From positions 124,001 through 188,000 of the forward strand of contig NZ_LXES01000024.1 of the NCBI RefSeq assembly GCF_001654845.1: a stretch of DNA of 64,000 nt. The letters run 5' to 3'. The position numbers were made by a program, and so were the translations under genes. Each line of letters begins with the position of its first letter. The first letter of the stretch is position 1. Below are positions 10,149 through 19,932 of the stretch, piece after piece. The DNA comes from Enterobacter soli ATCC BAA-2102 (GTDB lineage: Bacteria > Pseudomonadota > Gammaproteobacteria > Enterobacterales > Enterobacteriaceae). The notes under the pieces are model-generated. The model saw only the letters and a program-made list of their open reading frames with translations, was not told where the DNA came from and ran no database searches.

Positions 10149-11114
10149 TCACATCTCAGATGCCGGAACGACCATCGGTTTTTCCGGCTTTGCCCTCACC
10201 GCAATCACCACACCAACCACCAGCAGTAGTATTCCACAGGCTGTCAGCAGCGGCGGCACGCTCTGGCGCATCAGGAAGGTGTAAAGCAGCCCGGCAAGGG
10301 TTTCAAAGACAATCAGTGGCCCCAGGATCACCGTGGGTAACTTCTGGCTGGCGATGTTCCAGCAAAGCGCGCCCACCCAGGAGCAGAGCACCGCGATAGC
10401 CACCATTAATCCGACAAACACCCACGGGCGCGGCCCGAAGGGCAGGGCGAATTCAGGTTGCTGCACACCTAACCATGCACAGGCTCCCACGTATCCCACC
10501 AGCGAGACGGGCAGCGTAACCAGTGCCTGCGCCGTTGCCCACATCATCGGATGTTTGTCCGGGTTTTCCCGCAACCAGCGGGCATTACGCAAGGCATACC
10601 ACGTCCAGCACACCACGGAAACCAGCGCCAGTAAGATGCCAGAGCCGTAACGCCACCAGCTGAAATCAGTAAGCCCGTGACTGAGCTCGGCAACGTTCAC
10701 ACACACTAACCCGGCGGCGATGCAGACCAGTGCAGGCACCATTTTTGACCACGCCAGTTTGCCATCGCGTTGGCTGTAAAGCAGGTTGGCAAACACCGGG
10801 ATCACTACCGGCAGCGTGCCGATAATCATGGTGGAAACCGGCGCGCCCGTGCGCTGAATGGCACTGGCGAGACACACGTAATAGATGAGGTTTCCCATCA
10901 TGGTTAATGCCAGCGCGGTTCCCCAGTCCTGGCGGCTAAGCTGGCGCAACCGCCCGCGGCCAAACCAGGCCAGAGGAAGGGCAATCAGCCCAAGTGCCAG
11001 ATAGCGCCCGGTAGACTGCAAAATCGCCGGGTATTCCGGCACGATAACAGGGCCAACAAAAATCAGCCCCCACATCAAACCTGCAAGCAGGGCATACAAC
11101 ACGCCGCTAATCAT
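10149..11114 (-). CDS. ytfF: YtfF, EamA-family inner-membrane protein
   Basis: The protein has 321 residues from the ATG at 11114 (MISGVLYALLAGLMWG), the start that matches E. coli YtfF; an ATG six codons upstream (11132) is possible. About ten membrane segments form two EamA repeats (AIQRTGAPVSTMIIGTLP; GPLIVFETLAGLLYTFLMR). The substrate is unknown. It sits in tandem behind an AraC-type regulator, which raises the possibility that this regulator controls it. Confidence 0.9.
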   Translation of the reverse strand: MISGVLYALLAGLMWGLIFVGPVIVPEYPAILQSTGRYLALGLIALPLAWFGRGRLRQLSRQDWGTALALTMMGNLIYYVCLASAIQRTGAPVSTMIIGTLPVVIPVFANLLYSQRDGKLAWSKMVPALVCIAAGLVCVNVAELSHGLTDFSWWRYGSGILLALVSVVCWTWYALRNARWLRENPDKHPMMWATAQALVTLPVSLVGYVGACAWLGVQQPEFALPFGPRPWVFVGLMVAIAVLCSWVGALCWNIASQKLPTVILGPLIVFETLAGLLYTFLMRQSVPPLLTACGILLLVVGVVIAVRAKPEKPMVVPASEM

Positions 11115-11189
11115 TTTTCCATCCACATTCATTCACTCTGACATCAGTGTAGAAAGGGAAATCAGCGCCGTATTGTATGAGATTGCGCA

Positions 11190-12014
11190 TTAGCGCTTAA
11201 CGACCTGCTTCTGGTAGCGCACTGGCGTGATGCCATAGCGACGGGTGAACGCGCGGGTTAAATGGGACTGATCGGTAAGGCCGGTTGCGGCGGCCACTTC
11301 TGCGGCGGGCATTCCGTGAGTCAGAAACGCTTTGGCACGCCAGAGACGGATTGCCATCAGCATCTGATGCGGAGTGACATGGAAATGGGCTTTGAACTGG
11401 CGCTGAAAATGGTACGGACTTAGCGACACCACATTTGCCAGTTCATCTAATGTGAGCGGATGCATATAGTTGTCGTGCAGATAATCACGCACGCGTTCGA
11501 AGCGATGTGCGCCTTCCTGAATCACGGGGGCATGGCGAGCGAGCGGCTGGAATGTCTCTATCAGCTCCAGCAGCATCCCTTTTTGCGCCAGCGGATCGTC
11601 CGTGTGCCACAGGCCGTATATTAGCTGGCCGATGTGCTGTGAGCGAAGGGGATCGTGGCGTGTCACATCGTTAAACCACCAGTGGCGGATGCCGGTCACC
11701 TCTTCAAGAAGTTGGGGTTCAAGATAGACCATCCGGTAGCGCCAGCCGTCGTCAGTGGCGGACTCGCCGGTGTGGATCTCGTCTGGGTTCATGGTGACAA
11801 CAGATTGCGCAGGGGCAAGATACTGAGTCCCGCGATAACGAAAGCGCTCGGCACCGGTTTCTATGGTGCCGATACCAAAGGCTTCGTGGGTGTGAGGCTC
11901 AAAGGCGTAGTCTGAAATATGTGCATGATACAGTTCGATGCCCGGCACCTGCGCCAGGTGGCGAAAGCGCGCGCTGTCTCTCTCATCAGTGAACTGTTCT
12001 GGTACGCCTTGCAC
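11190..12014 (-). CDS. AraC-family transcriptional regulator with cupin sensor domain
   Basis: The protein has 274 residues. The N-terminal cupin-like AraC-binding domain (about 20-110) contains PHTHEAFGIGTIETG. The C-terminal pair of helix-turn-helix motifs (about 170-270) contains LTLDELANVVSLSPYHFQRQFKAHFHVTPHQ and AEVAAATGLTDQSHLTRAFTRRYGITPVRYQ. The latter is the typical AraC signature. It is not part of the E. coli gene order. Its stop is about 75 bases before the ytfF start on the same strand, and such regulator-EamA pairs are common. Inducer and targets are unknown. Confidence 0.88.
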   Translation of the reverse strand: MQGVPEQFTDERDSARFRHLAQVPGIELYHAHISDYAFEPHTHEAFGIGTIETGAERFRYRGTQYLAPAQSVVTMNPDEIHTGESATDDGWRYRMVYLEPQLLEEVTGIRHWWFNDVTRHDPLRSQHIGQLIYGLWHTDDPLAQKGMLLELIETFQPLARHAPVIQEGAHRFERVRDYLHDNYMHPLTLDELANVVSLSPYHFQRQFKAHFHVTPHQMLMAIRLWRAKAFLTHGMPAAEVAAATGLTDQSHLTRAFTRRYGITPVRYQKQVVKR

Positions 12015-12095
12015 GGTGAACCTCCTCGTGGGTCATCTCTTCATTATCAGAGATGACCCGAGGGGATGCCACAAAAAATAACCAGTTTGTAACAA

Positions 12096-12944
12096 TTACA
12101 GGATCGCTTTGACGCTCTCAGCCAGTGGCGTCGTTGGGCGGCCAATCAGCTTGCTCAGGGTATGGCTGTCATCGAACAGGCCACCTTTAGACGCGCCGGT
12201 ATCGGAATCAGCAAGCATATCTGCCAGCCCGGCAGGCAAACCAACGCCTTTCAGCGCGGCGGCAAAGTCGGCTTCGCTAAGGTTCTGATACGCCACGTTT
12301 TTACCGCTCTGTTTGCTCAGCTCCGCGGCCAGTTCGCTCAGCGTCCAGGCGTTATCTCCCGCCAGTTCATACACCTTACCCGCGTGACCCTCCTGCGAGA
12401 TAACCGTTGCGGCGGCAGCGGCATAGTCTTCACGGGTCGCGGAGGCAATTTTGCCCTCACCGGCGGCACCAATGAAAACGCCATGCTCAAGGGCAGGCGG
12501 TGCACTTGCCAGATAGTTTTCGGTATACCAGCCGTTGCGCAGCAGGGCGTAAGGCACGCCAGATTCAGCCAGCGCTTTCTCGGTGGCGACGTGCTCAACG
12601 TGCAGCCCCAGAGGGGATTTATCGGCATGCAGCAGGCTGGTATAAGCGATGAATTTCACGCCCGCAGCTTTAGCAGCGTTGATAACGTTCTGGTGCTGCG
12701 TTGCGCGTTGGCCCACTTCGCTGGATGAGATCAACAGGAGCTTATCCACACCGTTCAGCGCCGTGGTGAATGCCGCCTGGTCGGTATAATCCGCCTGACG
12801 CACAACAATACCTTGCTGGCTCAGTGCTCCGGCTTTTGCCGGATTACGCACAATGGCCACAATCTGGCTGGCCGGAACGGTTTTCAGCAGGTGTTCAATA
12901 ACGAGTTGGCCAAGCTGGCCGGTTGCACCGGTAATCGCGATCAT
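12096..12944 (-). CDS. qorB: NADPH:quinone oxidoreductase QorB (YtfG)
   Basis: The protein has 282 residues and belongs to the atypical short-chain dehydrogenase/NmrA group. The dinucleotide-binding motif GATGQLGQ lies at residues 5-12, with LLISSSEVGQR and IAYTSLLHADKSPLGLHVEHVATE further on. QorB reduces quinones with NADPH. The start is the ATG at 12944 preceded by AGGAG; the longer reading to 12995 overlaps the promoter region. It is divergent from the HxlR-type gene ytfH, an arrangement that is conserved in enterobacteria. Confidence 0.94.
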   Translation of the reverse strand: MIAITGATGQLGQLVIEHLLKTVPASQIVAIVRNPAKAGALSQQGIVVRQADYTDQAAFTTALNGVDKLLLISSSEVGQRATQHQNVINAAKAAGVKFIAYTSLLHADKSPLGLHVEHVATEKALAESGVPYALLRNGWYTENYLASAPPALEHGVFIGAAGEGKIASATREDYAAAAATVISQEGHAGKVYELAGDNAWTLSELAAELSKQSGKNVAYQNLSEADFAAALKGVGLPAGLADMLADSDTGASKGGLFDDSHTLSKLIGRPTTPLAESVKAIL

Positions 12945-12997
12945 GAGGGAACTCCTTCGTGTTTGTCTTGTGTTGTGGCACACTATCACCAACACTA

Positions 12998-13010
12998 ACT
13001 TTTAGTAAGT
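12998..13010. promoter_or_regulatory. Candidate YtfH operator between qorB and ytfH
   Basis: ACTTTTAGTAAGT contains the inverted half-sites ACTT and AAGT in the 84-base divergent gap. HxlR-type regulators usually bind such short A+T-rich dyads between themselves and a divergent oxidoreductase gene. Binding is inferred. Confidence 0.45.
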
Positions 13011-13028
13011 ACGCACAAAAAGGTAAGT

Positions 13029-13412
13029 ATGAAAACGACGCCAACGCTCAGTGAACAGTTACGGGACGGAAACCTGTTTGCCGAACAGTGCCCATCGCGT
13101 GAAGTGTTAAAGCATGTCACCAGCCGCTGGGGCGTGCTGATCCTGGTGGCGCTGCGCGATGGCACGCACCGCTTTAGCGACCTGCGCCGTAAAATGGGCG
13201 GCGTGAGCGAGAAGATGCTGGCCCAGTCGCTTCAGGCGCTGGAGCAGGACGGATTTATCGATCGCGTGTCGTATCCGGTCGTGCCGCCGCATGTAGAGTA
13301 TAGCCTGACGCCGCTAGGGGTTGAGGTGAGCGAGAAAGTGGCCGCACTGGCAGACTGGATTGAGGTGAATACGCCGAAGGTGATGGCTAATCGGGACGAT
13401 CGTGCGGCGTAA
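13029..13412 (+). CDS. ytfH: HxlR-family redox-type transcriptional regulator YtfH
   Basis: The protein has 127 residues with one HxlR winged-helix domain (about 20-115: EVLKHVTSRWGVLILVALRDG, RFSDLRRKMGGVSEKMLAQSLQALE, YSLTPLG). A single Cys, C21, sits just before the domain, the place of the redox-sensing Cys of the related repressors YodB and HypR. It probably controls the divergent qorB in response to quinones or other electrophiles; this is inferred from family and arrangement. Confidence 0.92.
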   Translation: MKTTPTLSEQLRDGNLFAEQCPSREVLKHVTSRWGVLILVALRDGTHRFSDLRRKMGGVSEKMLAQSLQALEQDGFIDRVSYPVVPPHVEYSLTPLGVEVSEKVAALADWIEVNTPKVMANRDDRAA

Positions 13413-13414
13413 AA

Positions 13415-13494
13415 GCCGGGTGGCGGCTTCGCCTTACCCGGCCTACCCGTAATTTTCCACCCCGTAGGCCGGGTAAGCGCAAGCGCCACCCGGC
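13415..13494. repeat. BIME: two inverted REP elements
   Basis: GCCGGGTGGCGGCTTCGCCT..ACCCGGCCTAC (13415-13446) faces GTAGGCCGGGTAAGCGCAAG..CGCCACCCGGC (13463-13494). The pair lies between convergent ytfH and cpdB. Confidence 0.88.
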
Positions 13495-13501
13495 ACAATG
13501 A

Positions 13502-15445
13502 CTACTTGCTCAAATCCACCTGATAAATTGCAAACCCGATATCGTCTGTTCCGACCTTATTCATCGGGTACTGCGCCTTATCCTTAATGAACGTCGCTGC
13601 CTTATCGGACGGTGACGTTTCAATGCGGATATCCAGCTTCGTGTCGCTGTGGATCGGCGCCAGACGCCAGTTGTTATCCACCGCCGGATGGATTTCACCC
13701 GCCTTTTTCGACTCTGCGCTGATCCAGGCTGCCAGCACGGAGCGGTTCTCGTCTGGCGAAGCAAAGGCGATATGGCTGTCACCCGTTCCGGCAAACTTAC
13801 CGCCGTAGGCGCGGTAATTATTGGTGACCACCAGGAAGGTCGCCTCAGGATCAAGTGGCTTACCGTTGAAGGTCAGGTGTTTGATGCGTTCTGCCTGCGG
13901 ATTGATGGCCTGGCACTCGCCGTCATATTTCGCAGGTTGAGTAACATCAATCTGATAATCCACTCCGTCGATCACGTCGAAGTTATAGGTGCGGAACCCG
14001 TCCCAGTTAATCAGCGACTGCGGTTTACTGCTGTGCGGATCGATCTGATTAAACTGCCCGGCAGAGCACTCAAGCCAGTCTTTCACCTCTTTACCCGTTG
14101 CTTTTACCACCACCAGCGTGTTCGGGTAGAGATAGAGATCGGCGGCATTTCGGAAGGTGAGCTGGCCCTTTTCAACTTCAACATAGCTTGCCGGGTCATT
14201 CTTACGCCCACCCACTTTGAACGGTGCGGCGGCAGAAAGCACCGGTAGTTTTGCCAGATCCGGATCGCCCTGAATAAAGTGTTCCGCGTAGGCTTTCTGC
14301 GCCATGTTGACCACCTGTACAGTTGGATCATCCTGTACAAGCGCCAGGAAACTGTACATGTTGTCGGCGGATTTACCGATCGGTTTGCTGACGAATTCGC
14401 GCGTGGCGTCATGGTCGTGCTTCAGCACGTCGACCAGTTTTTTATCTTCAGCGGCCAGTGATTTTTTGGCGGAGGCATCATAAATTGGGCGCGCTTCGGC
14501 TTTAGACTGGGTCACTTTCCAGCTGCCGCTGTCGTTATTCAGCACCAAATCCACCACCCCAAGATGATCGCCCCACATGCCAGGCATCACCGACGGCACG
14601 CCGTTCAGCGTCCCTTTTTCAACATCTGCCCCTTTGATGCTGGCGAAATCTTTACCCGGGAAGATGGCATGAGCGTGACCAAAGAGAATGGCATCCACGC
14701 CCGGCACTTCACTCAGGTAGTACACTGAGTTTTCCGCCATCACCTGATACGGGTCGGCTGAAAGCCCCGAATGGGCGACCACCACCACCAGGTCAGCCCC
14801 TTTCTCGCGCATCTCCGGCACATATTTGCGGGCGGTTTCGGTGATGTCGTTAACGGTCACTTTGCCGCTGAGGTTGGCTTTATCCCACGTCATTATCTGT
14901 GGCGGTACAAAGCCGATATAACCGATTTTCAGCGACTGCTTTTTACCGTCTTTATCGACGACTTCAGTTTCTTTAATCAGGTAAGGGGTAAATAAGGGTT
15001 TTTGGGTCTTAACGTCGATGATATTGGCGTTAACGTACGGGAACTTCGCGCCAGCCAGCGCATCGTGAAGGTATTTCAGACCGTAGTTAAACTCATGGTT
15101 ACCCAGGTTGCCGACAGTATAATCCAGGGTGTTCAACGCCTTATACACCGGATGGATCTCGCCTTTTTTCAGCCCCTTAGCGGCCATATAGTCGCCAAGC
15201 GGGCTGCCCTGAATTAAATCACCGTTATCGACCAGTACGCTGTTTTTCACTTCAGCACGCGCGGCATTGATCAAACTTGCCGTACGTACCAGTCCGAATT
15301 TTTCCGTTGGCGTATCTTTGTAGTAATCGAAGTCCATCATGTTGCTGTGCAGATCGGTGGTTTCCAGAATGCGGAGATCCACCGTCGCCGCCTGTACACT
15401 TGCTGCGATCAGCGTTGCCAGGAGCGTTGCGCTAAACTTAATCAT
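13502..15445 (-). CDS. cpdB: Periplasmic 2',3'-cyclic-nucleotide 2'-phosphodiesterase/3'-nucleotidase CpdB
   Basis: The protein has 647 residues, the E. coli length. A signal peptide covers about residues 1-19 ([19 protein letters not shown]). A calcineurin-like metallophosphatase domain follows with [29 protein letters not shown] and FGHAHA as metal-binding motifs, then a C-terminal 5'-nucleotidase domain. It hydrolyses 2',3'-cyclic nucleotides and 3'-nucleotides in the periplasm so that nucleosides can be taken up. The start is the ATG before the signal peptide; a reading from 15475 adds ten residues that spoil it. Confidence 0.97.
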   Translation of the reverse strand: MIKFSATLLATLIAASVQAATVDLRILETTDLHSNMMDFDYYKDTPTEKFGLVRTASLINAARAEVKNSVLVDNGDLIQGSPLGDYMAAKGLKKGEIHPVYKALNTLDYTVGNLGNHEFNYGLKYLHDALAGAKFPYVNANIIDVKTQKPLFTPYLIKETEVVDKDGKKQSLKIGYIGFVPPQIMTWDKANLSGKVTVNDITETARKYVPEMREKGADLVVVVAHSGLSADPYQVMAENSVYYLSEVPGVDAILFGHAHAIFPGKDFASIKGADVEKGTLNGVPSVMPGMWGDHLGVVDLVLNNDSGSWKVTQSKAEARPIYDASAKKSLAAEDKKLVDVLKHDHDATREFVSKPIGKSADNMYSFLALVQDDPTVQVVNMAQKAYAEHFIQGDPDLAKLPVLSAAAPFKVGGRKNDPASYVEVEKGQLTFRNAADLYLYPNTLVVVKATGKEVKDWLECSAGQFNQIDPHSSKPQSLINWDGFRTYNFDVIDGVDYQIDVTQPAKYDGECQAINPQAERIKHLTFNGKPLDPEATFLVVTNNYRAYGGKFAGTGDSHIAFASPDENRSVLAAWISAESKKAGEIHPAVDNNWRLAPIHSDTKLDIRIETSPSDKAATFIKDKAQYPMNKVGTDDIGFAIYQVDLSK

Positions 15446-15635
15446 CAGAGGAGTCCTTTTTTCGATCCAAGCCACAAAAGAATATGTATGTATATTTTGT
15501 TGCTTACAGAATTGTGAATCCTGCCAGAAAAAAGCATTTTGAAATCAGTATTGCCTCACAGATAGCGGAATTGTTCACATTACGATATAAATAAAACAAC
15601 GAGTTATGCCCACTGCGTTAATAAAGAGGTGGAGA

Positions 15636-16376
15636 ATGTTAGATAAGATTTGTCAGCTCGCACGGGATGCGGGTGATGCCATTATGCAAGTGTATGACGG
15701 TGCAAAACCGATGGACGTCGTGAGTAAAGCGGATGACTCCCCGGTCACCGCGGCTGATATCGCGGCGCACGGCGTGATCCTGAAAGGGTTACAGGCGCTA
15801 ACGCCTGATATTCCCGTACTCTCAGAAGAGGCGCCGCAAGGCTGGGATGAACGCCAGCACTGGCAGCGCTACTGGTTGGTCGACCCGCTGGATGGCACCA
15901 AAGAATTTATTAAGCGTAACGGTGAGTTCACCGTCAATATCGCGTTGATTGAAAAAGGGAAAGCGATACTTGGCGTAGTGTACGCGCCGGTCATGAAGGT
16001 GATGTACAGCGCCGCCGATGGCAAAGCCTGGAAAGAAGAGTGCGGTGTGCGTAAGCAGATCCAGGTGCGCGATGCGCGGCCACCGCTGGTGGTGATCAGC
16101 CGTTCGCACAGTGACAACGAGCTGAAAGAGTACCTGCAACAGTTGGGTGAGCACCAGACCACGTCGATTGGCTCATCGCTGAAATTCTGTCTGGTGGCAG
16201 AGGGCCATGCGCAGCTTTATCCCCGTTTCGGGCCAACCAACGTCTGGGATACGGCCGCAGGCCATGCTGTGGCCGCCGCAGCCGGTGCGCATGTTCATGA
16301 CTGGCAGGGCAAGCCGCTTGACTACACCCCGCGCGAGTCGTTTTTAAACCCAGGCTTCAGGGTATCTATTTACTGA
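15636..16376 (+). CDS. cysQ: 3'(2'),5'-bisphosphate nucleotidase CysQ
   Basis: The protein has 246 residues, as in E. coli, and belongs to the inositol-monophosphatase superfamily. Metal-binding motifs are SEEAP near residue 64, the signature [22 protein letters not shown] (about 87-108) and [14 protein letters not shown] near the end. It hydrolyses 3'-phosphoadenosine 5'-phosphate to AMP, which removes an inhibitory by-product of sulfate assimilation. GTGGAG precedes the ATG at 15636. Its end overlaps the convergent ytfJ by seven bases. The 190-base cpdB-cysQ gap is A+T-rich and holds both promoters. Confidence 0.96.
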   Translation: MLDKICQLARDAGDAIMQVYDGAKPMDVVSKADDSPVTAADIAAHGVILKGLQALTPDIPVLSEEAPQGWDERQHWQRYWLVDPLDGTKEFIKRNGEFTVNIALIEKGKAILGVVYAPVMKVMYSAADGKAWKEECGVRKQIQVRDARPPLVVISRSHSDNELKEYLQQLGEHQTTSIGSSLKFCLVAEGHAQLYPRFGPTNVWDTAAGHAVAAAAGAHVHDWQGKPLDYTPRESFLNPGFRVSIY

Positions 16377-16927
16377 GCCAGTAGCTTATGCAGCAGGGCA
16401 ACCACCTGCTGCACCTCTTCCTGCGTCAGGGCACCATCTTTGGCCCACTGCACGCGACCTTCTTTATCCAGCACCACAATCGCAGAACTCTCTTCTTCCA
16501 GTTGCCAGGCCTTACGCGTCACACCATTGCTGTCGACAATAAACTGCGACCACGGGTAGAGCTTTTTATTGCTCTCCAGGCTTGAGCGTACGAACATCCC
16601 GGAGCCCGGGATGGCATCGTCGGTGTTCACAATGGTGGTGGTCTGGTAGCGGTCATGAGGGAATTTTGCGGCCTTGATCGCTTCTACCAGGGTTGCGTTT
16701 TTTTCTTTTGCAGATGTACGACCGGCAATATGTTGTACAACTCTCACTTTGCCCGCGAGCTGCGCGCTATTCCAGGGTTTGTAGCTAAACTTATCATTGT
16801 TGAGAATCAATTCTCCCCGGTCAGCAATACCGACTGGCGGTACACGTTGTCCGTTTTCAAAGTTGTGCGCGCCGGCCCACAGTGGCAGAAGCAGAAATGC
16901 TGCTGCCAGGATGTTACGTAGGGTCAT
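16370..16927 (-). CDS. ytfJ: YtfJ, periplasmic thioredoxin-fold protein
   Basis: The protein has 185 residues. A signal peptide covers about 1-20 ([20 protein letters not shown]), followed by a single YtfJ/HI0045-type domain with a thioredoxin-like fold ([54 protein letters not shown]). There is no CxxC pair. The biochemical role of the family is not established. Length is close to E. coli YtfJ (184). Confidence 0.93.
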   Translation of the reverse strand: MTLRNILAAAFLLLPLWAGAHNFENGQRVPPVGIADRGELILNNDKFSYKPWNSAQLAGKVRVVQHIAGRTSAKEKNATLVEAIKAAKFPHDRYQTTTIVNTDDAIPGSGMFVRSSLESNKKLYPWSQFIVDSNGVTRKAWQLEEESSAIVVLDKEGRVQWAKDGALTQEEVQQVVALLHKLLAQ

Positions 16928-17005
16928 GGTGTTTCCTTATTTTTTAGCAGGTGATCCGACCACTTGGTCTTACGCTTTAAGCATAAGTGCGATCAAGAGG
17001 GTTTA

Positions 17006-17032
17006 CCCGCAATCCCAATGCCAGATTGCGGG
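17006..17032. other. Perfect hairpin in the ytfJ-ytfK gap
   Basis: CCCGCAATC (17006-17014) and GATTGCGGG (17024-17032) are perfectly complementary around a nine-base loop. It lies upstream of both divergent genes. No T-run follows. The remaining part of the 324-base gap (16928-17251) is A+T-rich with TATAGT at 17165 as a possible -10 for ytfK. Confidence 0.55.
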
Positions 17033-17251
17033 CGAACGCACATAACCACGAAAAAACGACGGCTTATACTGCCCTTAGTCATGGTTTGCAAAGAATATTC
17101 TGATTAATTGTAATCAAACGGTAAATAAACTTATGCACACTGGGTATCAACGGTAGTTCTGGTCTATAGTCATTGGGCAATAAATTTGCGCTCAGGACAG
17201 TCGGGCCGATTGTGGCACCGCAAGAGCGTATGATTCGCAGGAGATACAAGA

Positions 17252-17458
17252 ATGAAAATTTTCCAACGCTACAACCCGCTTCAGGTGGCGAAGTACGTGA
17301 AGATCCTGTTCCGTGGACGGTTGTATATCAAGGATGTTGGCGCTTTCGAGTTCGATAAGGGCAAGATCCTTATCCCGAAAGTCAAGGATAAGCAGCACTT
17401 GTCTGTGATGTCCGAAGTCAACCGTCAGGTTATGCGTCTGCAAACTGAGATGGCTTAA
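17252..17458 (+). CDS. ytfK: YtfK, DUF1107 protein that stimulates (p)ppGpp synthesis
   Basis: The protein has 68 residues ([17 protein letters not shown] ... [17 protein letters not shown]), close to identical with E. coli YtfK. In E. coli YtfK interacts with SpoT and tilts it toward (p)ppGpp synthesis during phosphate or fatty-acid starvation, and its gene is PhoB-controlled. I could not find a convincing Pho box here. AGGAGA lies about 9 bases before the ATG. Confidence 0.95.
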   Translation: MKIFQRYNPLQVAKYVKILFRGRLYIKDVGAFEFDKGKILIPKVKDKQHLSVMSEVNRQVMRLQTEMA

Positions 17459-17479
17459 CCAACGTGCTATGCAGTAGTT

Positions 17480-17507
17480 AAAAAAACGGCTCCCAATGGG
17501 AGCCGTT
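17480..17507. terminator. Bidirectional terminator between ytfK and paeA
   Basis: ACGGCTCCC/GGGAGCCGT with a three-base loop. On the minus strand it is followed by seven T, so it is a strong end for paeA; on the plus strand the T-run is weak (TTGATGTTT). Confidence 0.88.
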
Positions 17508-17522
17508 GATGTTTATGGGGAC

Positions 17523-18860
17523 TTACGCAGAAACCTGCTCCTCCGCGTCTGGCAGCTTCGGCACCAGCACGGTTGGTTTGTTGTCGATACGCGTCACCAG
17601 CAGCTGGTCGATGCGGTAGTTATCAATATCCACCACTTCAAACTTATAGCCAGAGAACTTCACCGAGTCGGTACGTTTCGGGATTTTACGCAGCATAAAC
17701 ATCATAAAGCCGCCGATCGTCTCATAGTTGCCGGACTGCGGGAATTCGTCGATGTCCAGCACGCGCATTACGTCTTCGATCGGCGTGCCGCCGTCGATCA
17801 GCCATGAGTTCTCGTCACGCTGAACAATTTGCTCTTCCATGCCCTGGCCAACCAGGTCGCCCATCAGTGTGGTCATCACATCGTTCAGCGTGATAATACC
17901 CACCACCAGCGCGTATTCGTTCATGATAACCGCGAAGTCTTCGCCCGCTGTTTTGAAACTTTCCAGCGCTTCTGAGAGCGTCAGGGTGTCCGGCACAATC
18001 AGCGTGTTACGGATCTGTACGCCGCTGTTCAGCGCCAGGCTCTGGTTCGCCAGCACGCGGTTCAGCAGGTCTTTGGAGTCCACATAACCGATGATGTGGT
18101 CGATATCTTCGTTACAGACCAGGAATTTAGAGTGCGGGTGTTCCGCCACTTTGCTCTTCAGGCTCTGTTCGTCTTCATGCAAATCAAACCAGATAACACT
18201 TTCGCGCCCGGTCATGGAAGACGGTACGGTACGGGATTCCAGTTCAAAAACGTTCTCGATTAACTCATGTTCTTGTTTGCGCAGAACACCCGCCAGCGCC
18301 CCGGCTTCCACTACCGCATAAATATCGTCGGAGGTGATGTCATCTTTACGCACCATTGGCAGCTTAAAGACGCGGAAAATCATGTTCGCCAGGCCATTGA
18401 AGAACCACACCAGCGGGCGGAACACGTACAGGCAGAAGCGCATCGGGTTGATGATACGCAAAGCTACAGCTTCTGGCGCAATCATACCGATGCGTTTCGG
18501 GGTCAGGTCGGCGATCAGAATGAACAGACCGGTCACCAGCGAGAAAGAGAGAATAAAGCTCAACTGCTCGGCAAGTTCTGCGGACATGTACTGAATAAAG
18601 AGGCTGTGGAACGCCGGAGAAAACGCCGCGTCGCCCACGATACCGCCCAGGATGGCGACCGCGTTCAGGCCAATTTGCACCACGGTGAAGAACATCCCCG
18701 GGTTTTCCTGCATTTTCAGAACGCGGTGCGCGTTGATGTTGCCTTCGTCGGCGAGCAGCTTAAGTTTGATTTTTCGGGACGCAGCCAGCGAGATCTCAGA
18801 GATTGAGAAAAATGCACTAACGGCAATAAGACAAAGTATTACTAAAATACTGTTTAACAT
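17523..18860 (-). CDS. paeA: CNNM/CBS inner-membrane protein PaeA (YtfL), polyamine exporter
   Basis: The protein has 445 residues. An N-terminal CNNM transmembrane domain (about 1-190, FFSISEISLAASRKIKLKLL) is followed by two CBS domains (about 205-330) and a C-terminal CorC_HlyC domain (about 345-430, SWLIDGGTPIEDVMRVLDIDEFP). E. coli and Salmonella PaeA lowers cytoplasmic cadaverine and putrescine, most likely by export. Domain order and length agree with that protein. The 206-base gap to msrA contains no other gene. Confidence 0.93.
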   Translation of the reverse strand: MLNSILVILCLIAVSAFFSISEISLAASRKIKLKLLADEGNINAHRVLKMQENPGMFFTVVQIGLNAVAILGGIVGDAAFSPAFHSLFIQYMSAELAEQLSFILSFSLVTGLFILIADLTPKRIGMIAPEAVALRIINPMRFCLYVFRPLVWFFNGLANMIFRVFKLPMVRKDDITSDDIYAVVEAGALAGVLRKQEHELIENVFELESRTVPSSMTGRESVIWFDLHEDEQSLKSKVAEHPHSKFLVCNEDIDHIIGYVDSKDLLNRVLANQSLALNSGVQIRNTLIVPDTLTLSEALESFKTAGEDFAVIMNEYALVVGIITLNDVMTTLMGDLVGQGMEEQIVQRDENSWLIDGGTPIEDVMRVLDIDEFPQSGNYETIGGFMMFMLRKIPKRTDSVKFSGYKFEVVDIDNYRIDQLLVTRIDNKPTVLVPKLPDAEEQVSA

Positions 18861-19029
18861 AGTTTATCCGGCTTCTCGCCAGATCCTCGGAAGGGAAGTT
18901 GATCACGTTTGTGTGAAAACACATTGAACACCAGCTCGTAGCGTTGAGCTGATTATTTCAGCGGGTAGTATAGCGTAAAGGAGTGTAAACCTGCCAGAGG
19001 TCACATTTTGAGTGGTTTGTGCAGGAAAT

Positions 19030-19054
19030 ACCGCGCCACACGGGTCGTGTGGCG
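19030..19054 (-). terminator. Hairpin after msrA
   Basis: GCGCCACAC and GTGTGGCGC pair around a short loop 13 or more bases past the msrA stop on the minus strand. The following T-tract is poor (GGTATTTCC), so it may be a weak terminator. Confidence 0.55.
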
Positions 19055-19066
19055 CTATACAAGTGA

Positions 19067-19708
19067 TCAGGCCAGCTGTGGCGGCAGGCACACGCCGATG
19101 CCACCAATACCGCAGTAGCCATACGGGTTTTTATGCAGATACTGCTGGTGATCGTCCTCGGCATAGTAGAACGGTTTTGCGGAAGCGATTTCCGTCGTGA
19201 CCTGGCGGTCATCCCCGGCGTCACGCATGGCGCTCTGGAAGCGTTCCAGGCTGGCGTGCGCAGCGGCATCCTGCTCTGGGGTCAGCGGGTAGATCGCAGA
19301 ACGGTACTGGGTGCCGTGGTCGTTGCCCTGACGCATCCCCTGGGCCGGGTCATGGTTTTCCCAGAACACCTGGAGCAGTTGTTCATAGCTAATGATGGAC
19401 GGATCATAGACCACACGGACCGCTTCGGCGTGTCCGGTTTCGCCTGAGCACACTTCGCGGTAGGTTGGGTTCGGTGTGTAACCGCCGGTATAACCCGCAG
19501 CGGTGCTGTAAACGCCCGGAAGCTGCCAGAACAGGCGTTCCACACCCCAGAAGCAGCCCATGGCGAACAGGGCGATTTCCATTCCTTCCGGGACGTTAGT
19601 CATTGAATGATCGTTTACGGCGTGTAAAGTCGCTACAGGCATTGGGGTGTTCCGTCCCGGTAATGCATCTGATTGAGAAACAAGATGCTTTTTGTCGAAT
19701 AAACTCAC
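19067..19708 (-). CDS. msrA: Peptide methionine (S)-S-oxide reductase MsrA
   Basis: The protein has 213 residues with the catalytic motif GCFWG and C52 as nucleophile, at the E. coli position. Further family motifs are [26 protein letters not shown] and FWENHDP. The C-terminal Cys residues ([15 protein letters not shown]) are the resolving pair. It reduces the S-epimer of methionine sulfoxide in free and protein-bound form. It is divergent from tamA. Confidence 0.97.
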   Translation of the reverse strand: MSLFDKKHLVSQSDALPGRNTPMPVATLHAVNDHSMTNVPEGMEIALFAMGCFWGVERLFWQLPGVYSTAAGYTGGYTPNPTYREVCSGETGHAEAVRVVYDPSIISYEQLLQVFWENHDPAQGMRQGNDHGTQYRSAIYPLTPEQDAAAHASLERFQSAMRDAGDDRQVTTEIASAKPFYYAEDDHQQYLHKNPYGYCGIGGIGVCLPPQLA

Positions 19709-19932
19709 GGTTTGGCCTCCCGGGCAGCGATGTTTCGGTTAAGGTTGTCATGAAGCGTTTAATTGAACACAATAAATACGCTGAATGAGTCTAGATTTAA
19801 TCATAAGAAATATTTGGGTGTTTAACCCTTTTTCAACCCGCTAATTGGGTTTTGGGCTGTAAAGCCGTATGGAGCCGCGGAGCGGCACTTCATTTGCTTC
19901 CAGGGTGGAAACAAGGATATTCAGGAGAAAAC

